Below, one piece after another: positions 45,151-55,022 of a stretch of 64,000 bases of DNA. The stretch's first letter is position 1. Each line of letters begins with the position of its first letter. The notes under the pieces were generated by a model that was not told the DNA's origin, did no database searches, and was given only the letters and a program-made list of their open reading frames with translations. This DNA is from Pseudobdellovibrionaceae bacterium (GTDB taxonomy: Bacteria; Bdellovibrionota; Bdellovibrionia; Bdellovibrionales; Bdellovibrionaceae), in contig CANFQX010000005.1 in the NCBI GenBank assembly GCA_947449255.1, positions 124,001 to 188,000 of the forward strand, in the 5' to 3' direction. Made by a program: the position numbers and the translations under genes.

Positions 45151-46744
45151 AGGGCCCCGCTGTTACAATTGGTTCAACATCAAAATTAAAATGTGGAGGA
45201 GGAGATGACGTTTGCCACTCCAACGTTTTAGAACCCCAAGGATTCATTGGCGCTTTTTCACCACTTCGAAGTCCTCGAACAAGTGTATACAAGCTGATTA
45301 AGAAACCCGCCATAATCAACCATGAACCAACAGTCGATACCTTATTCAAAGTTTCATAAGCTGGGATATAGTCAAAATACCGACGTGGCATTCCCATCGC
45401 GCCCAAAATAAACTGCGGGAAGAATGTGACATTAAAACCGATAAAGATGAAAACGAAGCTCATGCGAGCCCAAGCATCACTGCACATTCTGCCAAACATT
45501 TTTGGGAACCAATAGTAAAGACCGCCCATCAAGGCCATCAATGTTCCACCCACCATCACGTAATGAAAATGCGCGACTACAAAATAGGTGTCATGAAAAT
45601 GCACATCAATAGGAAGGACAGCAAGCATAATGCCCGTCACGCCACCAATTGCAAAAAGGAACATAAATCCTAAAGCATAGAGCATTGGCGCATCAAATCG
45701 GATAGATCCTTTATACAAGGTTGCTACCCAATTGAACATTTTGATGGCTGTAGGCACACCCACTAGCATCGTAATAAACGAGAAGAGAATTCCAGCAAAC
45801 GATGATTGGCCGGACACAAACATGTGATGTCCCCAGACAAAGAAGGAAACTGCGGCAATCCCCAATGAAGAATAAGCAATAGCGGTATAACCAAAGATAA
45901 CCTTGCGAGAGAAAGTTGTAATCAATTCTGAAACAACACCCATCGCTGGTAAGATCATAATATAAACCGCTGGATGAGAATAGAACCAGAAGAAATGCTG
46001 GAACAACACTGGATCTCCACCCAGTTTTGGATCAAAGATGCCAACACCAAAAATTTTCTCTGCGGCCAAAAGGAGCAGTGTGATTGCCAAGACTGGAGTC
46101 GCCAACATTTGTAAGATTGCAGTTGAGTATAACGCCCAGACAAACAATGGCATTCTGTGCATAGTCATGCCAGGAGCTCTTAATTTATGAACAGTCACAA
46201 TAAAGTTCAAACCAGTCAGAACCGAAGACATCCCCATAACAAAGGCACCCAGAACCATCATGACAGTGGATGTTCCTGTTCGTATTGAATAAGGAGTGTA
46301 GAAGGTCCAACCTGTATCAATTTTACTTGCGAAGAAAGTGCCGATTGCTAGCGAAGCCCCAAACATAAAGCAATACCAACTGGCCAAATTGACCTTTGGA
46401 AAAGCAACGTCTTTGGCACCAATATGAATTGGTAAAAAGAAATTTCCCAGAATTGCTGGAATGCCCGGAATGATCACCATGAAGACCATGATGGCGCCAT
46501 GATAAGTCAGGACTTGATTGTAGATATCGCCGCTTTTCAAAACTTGTCCAACACCAGCTACCGCATTAGGTGCGAACAATTCAGCACGAAGCAACAAGGC
46601 CATTACGCCGCCTACAAAAAAGAAAAACAAAACTGTGATCATGTACATCAGTCCGATTCGTTTATGATCAACCGTAGTTAACCATGACCAAAGGCCTTTT
46701 TCATGATTCAAATAATTTTCACCGTGCGCTGATGAATGTCCCAT
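45137..46744 (-). CDS. coxA: Cytochrome c oxidase subunit I (heme-copper, A2-like)
   Basis: 535 residues, twelve membrane helices. Heme and copper ligands are visible: the low-spin His in [11 protein letters not shown], the CuB His with its cross-linked Tyr in [13 protein letters not shown], the His pair in WGHHMF, and the last His residues in [13 protein letters not shown]. The YSHP form, with Ala where A1 enzymes have the proton-channel Glu, is the mark of A2-type oxidases. The K-channel Lys is in [11 protein letters not shown]. It reduces oxygen and pumps protons at the inner membrane. Confidence 0.96.
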   Translation of the reverse strand: MGHSSAHGENYLNHEKGLWSWLTTVDHKRIGLMYMITVLFFFFVGGVMALLLRAELFAPNAVAGVGQVLKSGDIYNQVLTYHGAIMVFMVIIPGIPAILGNFFLPIHIGAKDVAFPKVNLASWYCFMFGASLAIGTFFASKIDTGWTFYTPYSIRTGTSTVMMVLGAFVMGMSSVLTGLNFIVTVHKLRAPGMTMHRMPLFVWALYSTAILQMLATPVLAITLLLLAAEKIFGVGIFDPKLGGDPVLFQHFFWFYSHPAVYIMILPAMGVVSELITTFSRKVIFGYTAIAYSSLGIAAVSFFVWGHHMFVSGQSSFAGILFSFITMLVGVPTAIKMFNWVATLYKGSIRFDAPMLYALGFMFLFAIGGVTGIMLAVLPIDVHFHDTYFVVAHFHYVMVGGTLMALMGGLYYWFPKMFGRMCSDAWARMSFVFIFIGFNVTFFPQFILGAMGMPRRYFDYIPAYETLNKVSTVGSWLIMAGFLISLYTLVRGLRSGEKAPMNPWGSKTLEWQTSSPPPHFNFDVEPIVTAGPYEYR

Positions 46745-46755
46745 AAGCTACACTC

Positions 46756-47718
46756 CTATTTTCCACTTAAGCTTTTAACGTACTCGACAAGTGCGCCAAG
46801 CTCGTTTTCATTAATTTGACCCTGGAACGTCGGCATAATGCCGCGAGGGTAACCTTTTACAATCTTAGCATTTGGCTGCAGAATTGACTCACGGATGTAA
46901 TTCTCATCCACTGCAACTTTGCTTCCATCTTCTAAAATTTCATCAGAACCGAACTTTTTATACAATGATGGCCCCACTTTTACTGCGGGACTATCTACGG
47001 AGTGACAAGAAGCACAAGCTTTCAAAGCAAAAAGCTTTTCTCCACGTTTTACCAATGGAAGCTGCCCCTCTTCTTGACCTTTTTCCATGAAGCTATTGAA
47101 CTCTTCTTGGGTGACTACCTTCAACAGGCCAATCATTCCAGAGTGGCTTGTTCCACAGTACTCCGTACAGAAAATATGGAATTCACCCAGTTTGTTGGCG
47201 TTAAACCACAATGCCGTATAGCGACCAGGCACCGCATCTTGTTTAATACGGAAACTTGGCACATAGAACGAGTGGATTACATCTTGGGCAGCCAAGAGAA
47301 GTTTAACATCTTTGCCAATGGGCACGACAACTTCGTTGACTGCTTTGTAACCATTTTTATATTCAATTTCCCAAGCCCACTGCTTACCTAAAACGCTAAT
47401 TTCAATAGCATTTTTAGGCATAGTTCGCATGTCTTGATAAATGTACCAGCCCCACGCAAACACAATAAGGAATATCACTAGTGGTATAAACGACCACAGG
47501 AACTCCAAGGTTGTATTATGAGAAATATAAGCTGTTTTATCATTGTCAGATTTACGCTTGTACTTGTGTACAAAATAAATCATCCCACCAATAACTAGAA
47601 CGCAGGCAATGAAACTTGTAATAAGCAGAAAACCGTAAAGGTTATCTACCTGCTTAGCTATTTCAGTCCCATCTGTTGGCATGAAGGATTGGGCCTTCGC
47701 TAAATTATACCACATCAT
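46756..47718 (-). CDS. coxB: Cytochrome c oxidase subunit II fused to cytochrome c
   Basis: 320 residues. Two N-terminal helices anchor a cupredoxin domain with the CuA site: HSFYVPSFRIKQDAVPGRY, then CTEYCGTSHSGMIG. A C-terminal cytochrome c domain has KACASCHSVD (CxxCH) and an axial Met in RGIMPTFQG. This is the caa3-type subunit II, which can take electrons directly into the fused heme. The start lies within the end of the sco gene (14-base overlap), with GGAG upstream. Confidence 0.95.
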   Translation of the reverse strand: MMWYNLAKAQSFMPTDGTEIAKQVDNLYGFLLITSFIACVLVIGGMIYFVHKYKRKSDNDKTAYISHNTTLEFLWSFIPLVIFLIVFAWGWYIYQDMRTMPKNAIEISVLGKQWAWEIEYKNGYKAVNEVVVPIGKDVKLLLAAQDVIHSFYVPSFRIKQDAVPGRYTALWFNANKLGEFHIFCTEYCGTSHSGMIGLLKVVTQEEFNSFMEKGQEEGQLPLVKRGEKLFALKACASCHSVDSPAVKVGPSLYKKFGSDEILEDGSKVAVDENYIRESILQPNAKIVKGYPRGIMPTFQGQINENELGALVEYVKSLSGK

Positions 47719-48613
47719 GTACCTTTATCTCCCCGCCGACTTGTTTTTTTGCTCTGCGAGAGCGCATGTAAATCGGCAATAACCATAAAACCATCACCAG
47801 AACCATAAATGCTCCGCCCATTTTCATTACCTGAAATGCAGCCAGAACAAATTTACTTTGGTGTGGATCATACTTAAAACAATATAAAACTAAACTATCG
47901 ACAAAATTGCCAATTTTTCCTTCGGTAGCCTCATTCAATGCGATCTTGATATCTTGAGGCTGAAACAGTATTCCCGGAAGGTATCTCGAAATAGTCCCAT
48001 TTGGCGAAACCACGACAGCTGCAGAAGCATGGGCCCATTCCTTCGTAGCCTCTTCCCATCTGAACTTGAAACCAACATTAGAGGTAAAGGCTCTGACAGA
48101 GTCAGCAGATCCCGTCAAAAAATGCCAAGACGCACTCGTGCCCTCTCGACCATAAAGCTTCATGTAGGTTTCTTTTTTATGGGCTGCTAATTCTGAATTT
48201 TCTTTAGAATCAAAACTGATAGATAAGATTTTAAATTTCTTACCAACACTCCAGCTGTTATCCATCATTTTAAGTGCATCAGTGAGACCATTGAGATGAA
48301 AATTGCAGAGACCTGGACAAGAAAAATAAACCGGAGAGATAATTACAGGAAGCTTGCCATCGAAAAATGACCCGAGCAAAACCTCTTTGCCAGCCTCATC
48401 AACTAATTTAATATTGAAATCTAGTTTTTGCCCAAGCTTCTCATCAATTCCGATGCCTTTTAACTCAGGAACTTGCTCTCCCGCAGACAAACCCAGTTCC
48501 TTAGGCATATTTGCAAAAACTGGCGACTCTGAAAATAATAAAAGAAAAGCAGCTGACAAAATCAGCGCTGTTCTTCTTGTATTAAAATTCAGAATCTCAA
48601 AAATTTTAATCAC
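47705..48613 (-). CDS. Sco/SenC-family copper chaperone
   Basis: About 302 residues. A signal-like helix (TALILSAAFLLLFSESPVFA) is followed by a thioredoxin fold with the copper-binding C-x3-C (YFSCPGLCNFHL) and a downstream His (EWAHASAAVVV). An extra C-terminal membrane helix (GGAFMVLVMVLWLLPIYM) is longer than in classical Sco1. It assembles the CuA site of subunit II encoded next. The frame opens at 48661, but the GTG at 48613 with a GGA upstream avoids overlap with the cytochrome gene. Confidence 0.9.
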   Translation of the reverse strand: MIKIFEILNFNTRRTALILSAAFLLLFSESPVFANMPKELGLSAGEQVPELKGIGIDEKLGQKLDFNIKLVDEAGKEVLLGSFFDGKLPVIISPVYFSCPGLCNFHLNGLTDALKMMDNSWSVGKKFKILSISFDSKENSELAAHKKETYMKLYGREGTSASWHFLTGSADSVRAFTSNVGFKFRWEEATKEWAHASAAVVVSPNGTISRYLPGILFQPQDIKIALNEATEGKIGNFVDSLVLYCFKYDPHQSKFVLAAFQVMKMGGAFMVLVMVLWLLPIYMRSRRAKKQVGGEIKVHDVV

Positions 48614-48632
48614 TTTATTATTCCAATTTATT

Positions 48633-49166
48633 TTATTGTGCAGTTTTTGCAAACTCCGCAACTTTAGCGGGGTCTTCTTTGGATTTATTGGTTGTTATAG
48701 AATCGATGAATTGCAGCAAAGCCCAACGATCCGCAGCCTTAAAGTGAGCGTAAGAAGCCATAGAGCCCCCTTCAATTCCCACTTGAAGAACTTTGAAGTG
48801 ATCCGTGATCCCAGGTCCTTTTTTCCATTGACCTTCAACAAAGTTCCTTGGTTTTGGATTTAGATTTACACCGGCAACCCCATCACCCTTGCCCTCATTT
48901 CCATGACACATAGCGCAGTTTGTCATGAAAACTTTTTTCCCGTAAGCCACTAACTCAGGAGTGGAAACCCAGGGCTCTTTCACACTTGCGATATCAAACG
49001 CTACAACCACATTTGCAGTCTGGGCATTTGGATCTACAACGTTTTCGCCAAGATCAACTCCCTTATTAACAACAACAAGGTAAAAGAAAAATGCAAACAC
49101 AAAAACCATGCTGAATGCAAAGGCAAGCATACCACCGCGGTTATAATAATCTTTATCTTCCGACAT
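48633..49166 (-). CDS. Membrane-anchored c-type cytochrome
   Basis: 177 residues. One N-terminal membrane helix (MLAFAFSMVFVFAFFFYLVV) anchors a periplasmic cytochrome c domain with CAMCHGNEGKGDG (CxxCH) and the Met ligand in EGGSMASYAHF. It is the first gene of the seven-gene oxidase operon and may donate electrons to the fused heme of subunit II. A 169-base gap upstream should hold the operon promoter; I see no clear element there. Confidence 0.92.
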   Translation of the reverse strand: MSEDKDYYNRGGMLAFAFSMVFVFAFFFYLVVVNKGVDLGENVVDPNAQTANVVVAFDIASVKEPWVSTPELVAYGKKVFMTNCAMCHGNEGKGDGVAGVNLNPKPRNFVEGQWKKGPGITDHFKVLQVGIEGGSMASYAHFKAADRWALLQFIDSITTNKSKEDPAKVAEFAKTAQ

Positions 49167-49335
49167 AAGCTGACGCTCCCAAGGAGATGCAAAATATTTT
49201 TGTCACAATATAGTAATGTTAGAATACGATAAGTACCTGAAAAGCTTAGCACCTGCAACAAATTAGATCCCACCTCTTAGAGATGCCTTATTGCGGCGCA
49301 AAATTTATTTTTGACTTATTTTGATTTGGGAAATG

Positions 49336-49806
49336 CTACCGGATGGGCACAAAGTTTGGCAGATAATGAACTTTATCTTCACCTTTTAATTTAGCGTCAT
49401 AATTTTCGTAATCACTTCTAAAACGGGCTTGCTCGGATTGCTTCGTGATCTGGATTTCTGACTGCTGTCGATCTGATTCTAAATTCCGAGCGTCTTGAGC
49501 ACTTGCCGACTCCACCACGGGGGGCTGAGAAACTTCACCAGTATAAACCGCAATGCCGTTTATAAATTGAACTTCTTTTTCAAAGCGAATTTTGTCTTCA
49601 TAAAAATTATAATACCAACGGTCTTTACCATGAACACGCAATGTCTGATTTGGGCTGCCCATCAAGCCTATGACATCATTTTTCTCCATACCCGGCCTAA
49701 TAGATTCAAACTGTTTGACCATAGATGTCTGACAAGCTGTCGTGAACAAAACAACCACAGAAATCAAAATGGACTTTGAATGAATAGTTACTAAATGCTG
49801 GAGCAT
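49336..49806 (-). CDS. BamE/SmpA-like outer-membrane lipoprotein
   Basis: 156 residues with a lipoprotein signal (ISVVVLFTTAC, lipobox Cys near residue 25). FESIRPGMEKNDVIGLMGSPNQTLRVHGKDRWYYNF matches the BamE/SmpA/OmlA fold in its usual order (split here: GMEKNDVIGLMGSP, then DRWYYNF). A Gln/Ser-rich C-terminal extension (about 70 residues) is not in BamE. It may belong to the outer-membrane assembly machinery or be one of several paralogues. Confidence 0.8.
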   Translation of the reverse strand: MLQHLVTIHSKSILISVVVLFTTACQTSMVKQFESIRPGMEKNDVIGLMGSPNQTLRVHGKDRWYYNFYEDKIRFEKEVQFINGIAVYTGEVSQPPVVESASAQDARNLESDRQQSEIQITKQSEQARFRSDYENYDAKLKGEDKVHYLPNFVPIR

Positions 49807-49922
49807 GAGCCCTCCCCATCCTTTGAAAATATCACCCTTTGATGAGTTCTTAAAGCCTGCATGTTCAATTTCCCAAACTGAGACAGTTTTTCAAACTGGC
49901 GGGAGAGATGGGCACGGCGTGA

Positions 49923-50531
49923 CTATTTCTTTAAAACAAAGGGCTCAGAAAGTCCTTTGTTTTGTTTAGCCTTATTTAATTTTTCATTCGTTTCAACTTC
50001 AGCTGGAGTTTCATATTGAGATCGAACCTTTTTGAGGCTTTGATTCACTGAATTTGCCAGACTCAGCTGACCTTCAATTTCTTCCATTGGCTTTAACTCA
50101 ATGCGTTCGTATTCTCTTTTTTCAGATCGGCCTTTTTCTGGATACCTGTATTTCAACAGGGATCTTTGCAAATCATACTCCTTGATGTTTTTTTCAATTT
50201 CTTTATGAACAAGCATCATCTCTTTGATAATTTCTGAGACTTTTACAGGATCTTTGGTGTGCTGCTTTTCTTCAATTAACTTTTCTAGCTCTTCTTTGCC
50301 AGAGCGTATTTTAGCTTCAAAGGTTTGAACTTGAAGCTGCACATGAACATAAGAGTCTTCAACGGCTTTAGTCTTTTTTTCTTTACCCTCTTCTTTACCT
50401 TCGGGTTTTGACTCGGCCTTGCTCTCTGCTTTTTCTTCTTTATGCTCACCAGCTTGCGCTAAATCAAGAAAGGACACAAAAACAACACCCATAACGAGAA
50501 GGATTGGAAATTTAGGAATTTGAATGGACAT
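49923..50531 (-). CDS. Exported, highly charged coiled-coil protein
   Basis: 202 residues with a signal peptide (PILLVMGVVFVSFLDLAQA). The mature part begins with a Lys/Glu repeat (KAESKAESKPEGKEEGKEKK) and continues as heptad-rich helices (EKLIEEKQHTKDPVKVSEII). It should be a long periplasmic coiled coil. I do not recognise the family. It overlaps the end of the zinc-ribbon gene upstream by 20 bases, so it is in the secA operon. Confidence 0.7.
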   Translation of the reverse strand: MSIQIPKFPILLVMGVVFVSFLDLAQAGEHKEEKAESKAESKPEGKEEGKEKKTKAVEDSYVHVQLQVQTFEAKIRSGKEELEKLIEEKQHTKDPVKVSEIIKEMMLVHKEIEKNIKEYDLQRSLLKYRYPEKGRSEKREYERIELKPMEEIEGQLSLANSVNQSLKKVRSQYETPAEVETNEKLNKAKQNKGLSEPFVLKK

Positions 50532-51162
50532 CTTGCCTCCATGATATTTTCAAGGGCAGATACTTAATTCGGTTAATTAGCACAAAAGCTTTAGTTGGAC
50601 TTAGGCCTAGCAATTCTAATTGTCCGAGCTTCACAAGTGATAGCAGCTCCTCGACATCCCATCCAAAACGGGAGTCAGTCATTGCTTGCTTTAATTGAAT
50701 GAGCACTTGCGAGGTTTCAAGCCCTTGAATAACAACCCTGTAGGTCAATGGGCCCTTGTCTACATCTGCATTTCCGTAGTCTGCAATATCAGAAAAGTTT
50801 GAATTTTCAGTGGTAATATCAGAAATATTCTCAAGACCTTGTTCAACCGGAGTTTCTGCATTGAAATAGTCCTGCTGCTCCTGATTGGATTCAAATTTAT
50901 CATAGGGAACTGAAATGTCCTGAGTCTGCTCAGTCTCCTGAAAACCCTGAGCGACCTCATTTCCCTGTGACGACCAATCCGATTGCCGATCGAAGGAGGG
51001 GACTTCAGCCTGTGGCTCAATTTCTGGCTCAGCTTCTGCAACCTCTGCCTGACCGCTGAAATTAATATAGAAGACCGCAGCGCAATGGGGACAAGAAAAT
51101 AATGTCCCAAACTGCCGCTCTAAAATCTCGATCTGATTGTGGCAGTTTGGGCAAGAGATCAA
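50512..51162 (-). CDS. Zinc-ribbon (MJ0042-type) protein
   Basis: 216 residues. The first 35 hold a four-Cys ribbon, CPNCHNQIE...FSCPHCAAVFY, of the MJ0042 kind. A long acidic Gln/Glu linker follows, then a helical C-terminal domain of about 85 residues (YRVVIQGLETSQVLIQLKQA). The linker looks disordered. The start is a TTG immediately after the secA TAA; an AGGA within the end of secA serves as ribosome site, so translation is coupled to secA. The function is unknown. Confidence 0.75.
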   Translation of the reverse strand: MISCPNCHNQIEILERQFGTLFSCPHCAAVFYINFSGQAEVAEAEPEIEPQAEVPSFDRQSDWSSQGNEVAQGFQETEQTQDISVPYDKFESNQEQQDYFNAETPVEQGLENISDITTENSNFSDIADYGNADVDKGPLTYRVVIQGLETSQVLIQLKQAMTDSRFGWDVEELLSLVKLGQLELLGLSPTKAFVLINRIKYLPLKISWRQDVHSNS

Positions 51163-53844
51163 TTATCTTTTTCCTTTACCTTGCTTTTCCATACGCCTGC
51201 GCTCTTCTCTGTTCATGCTTCTATCGTCTCTGGCTGGTCCGCTTTGGAATGTCATTTTTCGCTTAGGTGGCTCAGCTTCAGAAGCCAACTCAGCTTCCAT
51301 AGCATGGCCAATATCATCTTCTGTTGGGGAAGAATAATCGAGGCTATCTAGATCCGCTTCTTCAGGTTGAAGACTTGCCAACATTTCTTGCTCTGATTGT
51401 TCAGAAACCAATTGAACACGCATAATTTTTTCGATGGCATCGGACTTAATGATATTATTCAAACTTTCAAAGGCATTGAATGCTTCCTTCTTATACTCAA
51501 TCAAGGGATCTTTTTGAGCATAGCCGCGCAACCCAATACTCTCTTTCAATTTATCAACGATAGCCAAATGCATTTTCCAGTGATTATCGATAGATTGGAG
51601 CAAGATCATTTTCTGAACTTGTTCAAAAAATGGTCCCATGGACGATTTTTGTTTTTCATAGATCTCGCGGACATCTTTCTTAACAGCTTCTAGAACAGAC
51701 TCTGAATTCCAAGAATTTGCTCCCAAATCCAATTTAAACCCAAAAGTCTGCGCCATGGAGTTATTTAAACCCTCAAGATTCCATTCTTCTTTGCGCTTAT
51801 TTTCGGGAGCATAGGTGTCTAGGAAACTTGAAACTACGTCACCAAGCATATCAAGCACAGTGCGCTCAACTTCGTTGCCCTCAAGAACCTTTCGTCGCAG
51901 CCCGTAAATGACATTCCTCTGATTATTCATCACTGAATCATAATCCATCAGATTTTTACGAATATCGAATTGATGGCCCTCAACTTTGCGTTGAGCCCCC
52001 TCGACAGCATTCGTCACCATTTTTGCGGTGATTGGCTCATCCTCAGGAATATTTAGCATTTCCATTATTTTTTGAATGCGCTCACCATTAAAAATTCGCA
52101 TCAAGTTGTCTTCTAAGGACAAGAAGAAACGCGATTCCCCTGGGTCACCCTGCCGTCCAGAACGACCACGCAATTGATTATCGATACGACGAGATTCATG
52201 TCTTTCGGTTCCTATGATACAAAGACCACCAGTTTGACGAACTTCTTCGCGCTCTTTTTCAACCTGCTTTTTAAATTTAACCAAGGCCTCTTCGTATTCA
52301 GGAGTATCGTCATTACCTACGAATACTTTTGCCAACATTTCGGCATTACCACCTAGCATGATGTCTGTTCCTCGGCCGGCCATATTTGTGGCAATTGTAA
52401 CGGATCCCTTACGACCCGCTTGGGCGACGATTTCGGCTTCGCGCTCATGGTGCTTGGCATTTAAAACTTCATGCTTGATGCCCTCATTGCGCAAAAATTT
52501 ACTGAGAGCTTCAGATTTCTCAATCGATGCAGTCCCCACAAGGATTGGCTGCCCCTTATCGGATCGCTCTTTAATATCTGCAGTGATCGCTTTAAATTTA
52601 GCTTTCTCTGATTTATAGACAACGTCTTCGTGATCAATCCGTTTAATAGGCTTATTGGTTGGAATAACATTAACATCGAGGTTGTAGATTTTTTTAAATT
52701 CTACGGCCTCAGTATCTGCTGTTCCAGTCATTCCTGAAAGCTTTGAATACATTCTAAAATAATTTTGGAAAGTGATTGTCGCTAAAGTTTGATTTTCACT
52801 TTTAACTTCAACGCCCTCTTTAGCTTCAATAGCCTGATGAAGCCCATCTGACCATCGACGTCCTGGCATAAGTCTGCCAGTGAATTCATCAACGATAACA
52901 ATTTCATCATCTTTAATCATGTATTCCACATCAAGGCGATACAAATAATGTGCTTTTAAGGCCTGATAAACGTGATGCAGAAGTTCGATATTTTGGGGAT
53001 CATACAGATTGCCAACAGCTAAAAGCTCTTCAACTTTTGAATTGCCCTCTTCCGTCAAGGAGGCTGTTTTGGATTTCTCTTCCATGGTAAAATGCAGATC
53101 TCGCTTAAGGTGAGGAACGATGGCATTGACCATTTGATATTTTTCAGTTGAAGCCTCAGCAGGCCCCGAAATGATCAAAGGTGTTCTTGCTTCATCAACC
53201 AAAATGGAATCACACTCATCGACAATGGCGTAATTATGACCACGTTGAACATAATCATTCAGATCAAACTTCATATTATCACGAAGATAATCGAAGCCCA
53301 ATTCGTTGTTCGTACAATAAGTGATATCAGCCGTATACATGGCTTTGCGCTCTTGATCGCTGAGACCATGCACAATAATTCCTGTACGAAGACCTAACCA
53401 CTGATACAGCCGTCCCATCCACTCAGAGTCACGGCGAGCCAGGTAGTCATTCACAGTGACCACATGCACACCCTTGCCCGTCAAAGCATTCAGATAGACT
53501 GGTAAGGTGGCGACCAAGGTTTTTCCCTCACCGGTTCTCATCTCGGCGATATTTCCTCGATTTAAAACGATTCCACCAATCAGCTGGACATCATAATGTC
53601 GCATCCCCAAAACCCGCAGTGAAGCTTCACGGCAAACCGCAAAAGCCTCGGGCAAGATGTCATCGACAGTTTCACCTTTTTTGAGGCGCTCCTGAAATTC
53701 AGGAGTCTTTGCTTTTAATTGATCGTCCGAAAGCGCCTTCATTGCAGGCTCAATGGCATTGATTTTATCCACCAAAGGTTGGATCTTTTTCATTTCACGA
53801 TCGTGCTTTGTACCAAATATTTTTGTAAGAATCTGTGTTACCAT
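51163..53844 (-). CDS. secA: Preprotein translocase ATPase SecA
   Basis: About 893 residues. Walker A is [14 protein letters not shown]-like Walker [16 protein letters not shown], and the second helicase domain has [14 protein letters not shown] and [10 protein letters not shown]. It drives Sec-dependent export at the inner membrane. The C terminus ends in basic [10 protein letters not shown] and lacks the CxCx8CH/C zinc motif that binds SecB in many proteobacteria. The frame opens at 53916, but the conserved N terminus ([19 protein letters not shown]) begins at the ATG at 53844. Confidence 0.97.
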   Translation of the reverse strand: MVTQILTKIFGTKHDREMKKIQPLVDKINAIEPAMKALSDDQLKAKTPEFQERLKKGETVDDILPEAFAVCREASLRVLGMRHYDVQLIGGIVLNRGNIAEMRTGEGKTLVATLPVYLNALTGKGVHVVTVNDYLARRDSEWMGRLYQWLGLRTGIIVHGLSDQERKAMYTADITYCTNNELGFDYLRDNMKFDLNDYVQRGHNYAIVDECDSILVDEARTPLIISGPAEASTEKYQMVNAIVPHLKRDLHFTMEEKSKTASLTEEGNSKVEELLAVGNLYDPQNIELLHHVYQALKAHYLYRLDVEYMIKDDEIVIVDEFTGRLMPGRRWSDGLHQAIEAKEGVEVKSENQTLATITFQNYFRMYSKLSGMTGTADTEAVEFKKIYNLDVNVIPTNKPIKRIDHEDVVYKSEKAKFKAITADIKERSDKGQPILVGTASIEKSEALSKFLRNEGIKHEVLNAKHHEREAEIVAQAGRKGSVTIATNMAGRGTDIMLGGNAEMLAKVFVGNDDTPEYEEALVKFKKQVEKEREEVRQTGGLCIIGTERHESRRIDNQLRGRSGRQGDPGESRFFLSLEDNLMRIFNGERIQKIMEMLNIPEDEPITAKMVTNAVEGAQRKVEGHQFDIRKNLMDYDSVMNNQRNVIYGLRRKVLEGNEVERTVLDMLGDVVSSFLDTYAPENKRKEEWNLEGLNNSMAQTFGFKLDLGANSWNSESVLEAVKKDVREIYEKQKSSMGPFFEQVQKMILLQSIDNHWKMHLAIVDKLKESIGLRGYAQKDPLIEYKKEAFNAFESLNNIIKSDAIEKIMRVQLVSEQSEQEMLASLQPEEADLDSLDYSSPTEDDIGHAMEAELASEAEPPKRKMTFQSGPARDDRSMNREERRRMEKQGKGKR

Positions 53845-53974
53845 AGTCTCTGAGGATAGCCTCAATATATCAATAACTGCAAGTAGTTGACGCGAGACTA
53901 CTTTAGAAAGTCGCACCTAGACCAAAGACTTTTAGAACTAAACACTGATTCATTCCAATTTTTTAATATAAACC

Positions 53975-54466
53975 CTAGCTTGTGGGCTTAACAAAATGCC
54001 GCTGCCGAAGCCCTTCATAAGCCGCAATGGCAACACTGGTGGCTAAATTCAAACTCCGCGCACCTTCTCCAACCATTGGAATGGTGACATTTTGGGCAGG
54101 ATATTGTGCTAACAAATCAGGATCCAAGCCTTTGGTTTCTTTTCCGAAAACCAACCAATCTCCGTCTTGATACTGGGGATCAAAATACGTTTTGCGGGTT
54201 TTGGTGGTGAACATCCAAACTCGAGATGGATCTTCAACTTTTTGCCACCAATCTGAAAAATTGGCGTGATGAAACCAGGTTAAATAGGGCCAATAATCCA
54301 GACCGGCTCTTTTCAGGTTTGTATCATTGATTTCAAAGCCCATTTTTCCAACGATATGCAACTCACAATTCGTCGCCACACAGGTTCGACCGATATTTCC
54401 AGTGTTCTGAGGAATTTCAGGCTCTATCAATACGACGCGAAAGAGCTTTTTTGAGTCAGACATCAT
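53975..54466 (-). CDS. trmL: tRNA (cytidine/uridine-34 2'-O)-methyltransferase
   Basis: 163 residues of the SPOUT class. The N-terminal VVLIEPEIPQNTGNIGRTC and the C-terminal knot segments LVFGKETKGLD and NVTIPMVGEGARSLNLATSVAIAAYE are diagnostic of TrmL. It methylates the wobble ribose of tRNA-Leu. Two adjacent ATG codons are possible starts. It is convergent with nothing and followed by secA on the same strand after 130 bases. Confidence 0.95.
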   Translation of the reverse strand: MMSDSKKLFRVVLIEPEIPQNTGNIGRTCVATNCELHIVGKMGFEINDTNLKRAGLDYWPYLTWFHHANFSDWWQKVEDPSRVWMFTTKTRKTYFDPQYQDGDWLVFGKETKGLDPDLLAQYPAQNVTIPMVGEGARSLNLATSVAIAAYEGLRQRHFVKPTS

Positions 54467-54588
54467 TCATCCAAATTCGAATATTTTTTTAAACTGCGCT
54501 TCTGCGGGTCAAGATACCAAAGTCCCAGCTTAGGCTCAATGGAATAGTGTTGGAATGCGTTATTTGAGTAAATTTATTTATAGATTTT

Positions 54589-54616
54589 TTGCATTCCATA
54601 ATTCCTTTGCTATGCT
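54589..54616 (+). promoter_or_regulatory. Likely promoter of glnB-glnA with inverted repeat
   Basis: TTGCAT at 54589-54594 and TATGCT at 54611-54616, spaced by 16 bases, resemble a housekeeping promoter, 32 bases before glnB. GCATTCCA (54591-54598) overlaps the -35 box and pairs with TGGAATGC at 54551-54558. This spaced inverted repeat could be an operator. I see no good -24/-12 sigma-54 site. Confidence 0.45.
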
Positions 54617-54629
54617 TCACCAAAATTAA

Positions 54630-54986
<357 letters not shown>

Positions 54987-55022
54987 CACTTTTCAAAACC
55001 ACTTTTGCAAGGAGACAGCAAA

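Noticed and set aside
54541-54560. Sigma-54 promoter before glnB
   Set aside because: TGGAATAGTGTTGG keeps a GG but has no GC at the proper -12 distance; a sigma-70-like pair at 54589-54616 fits better.
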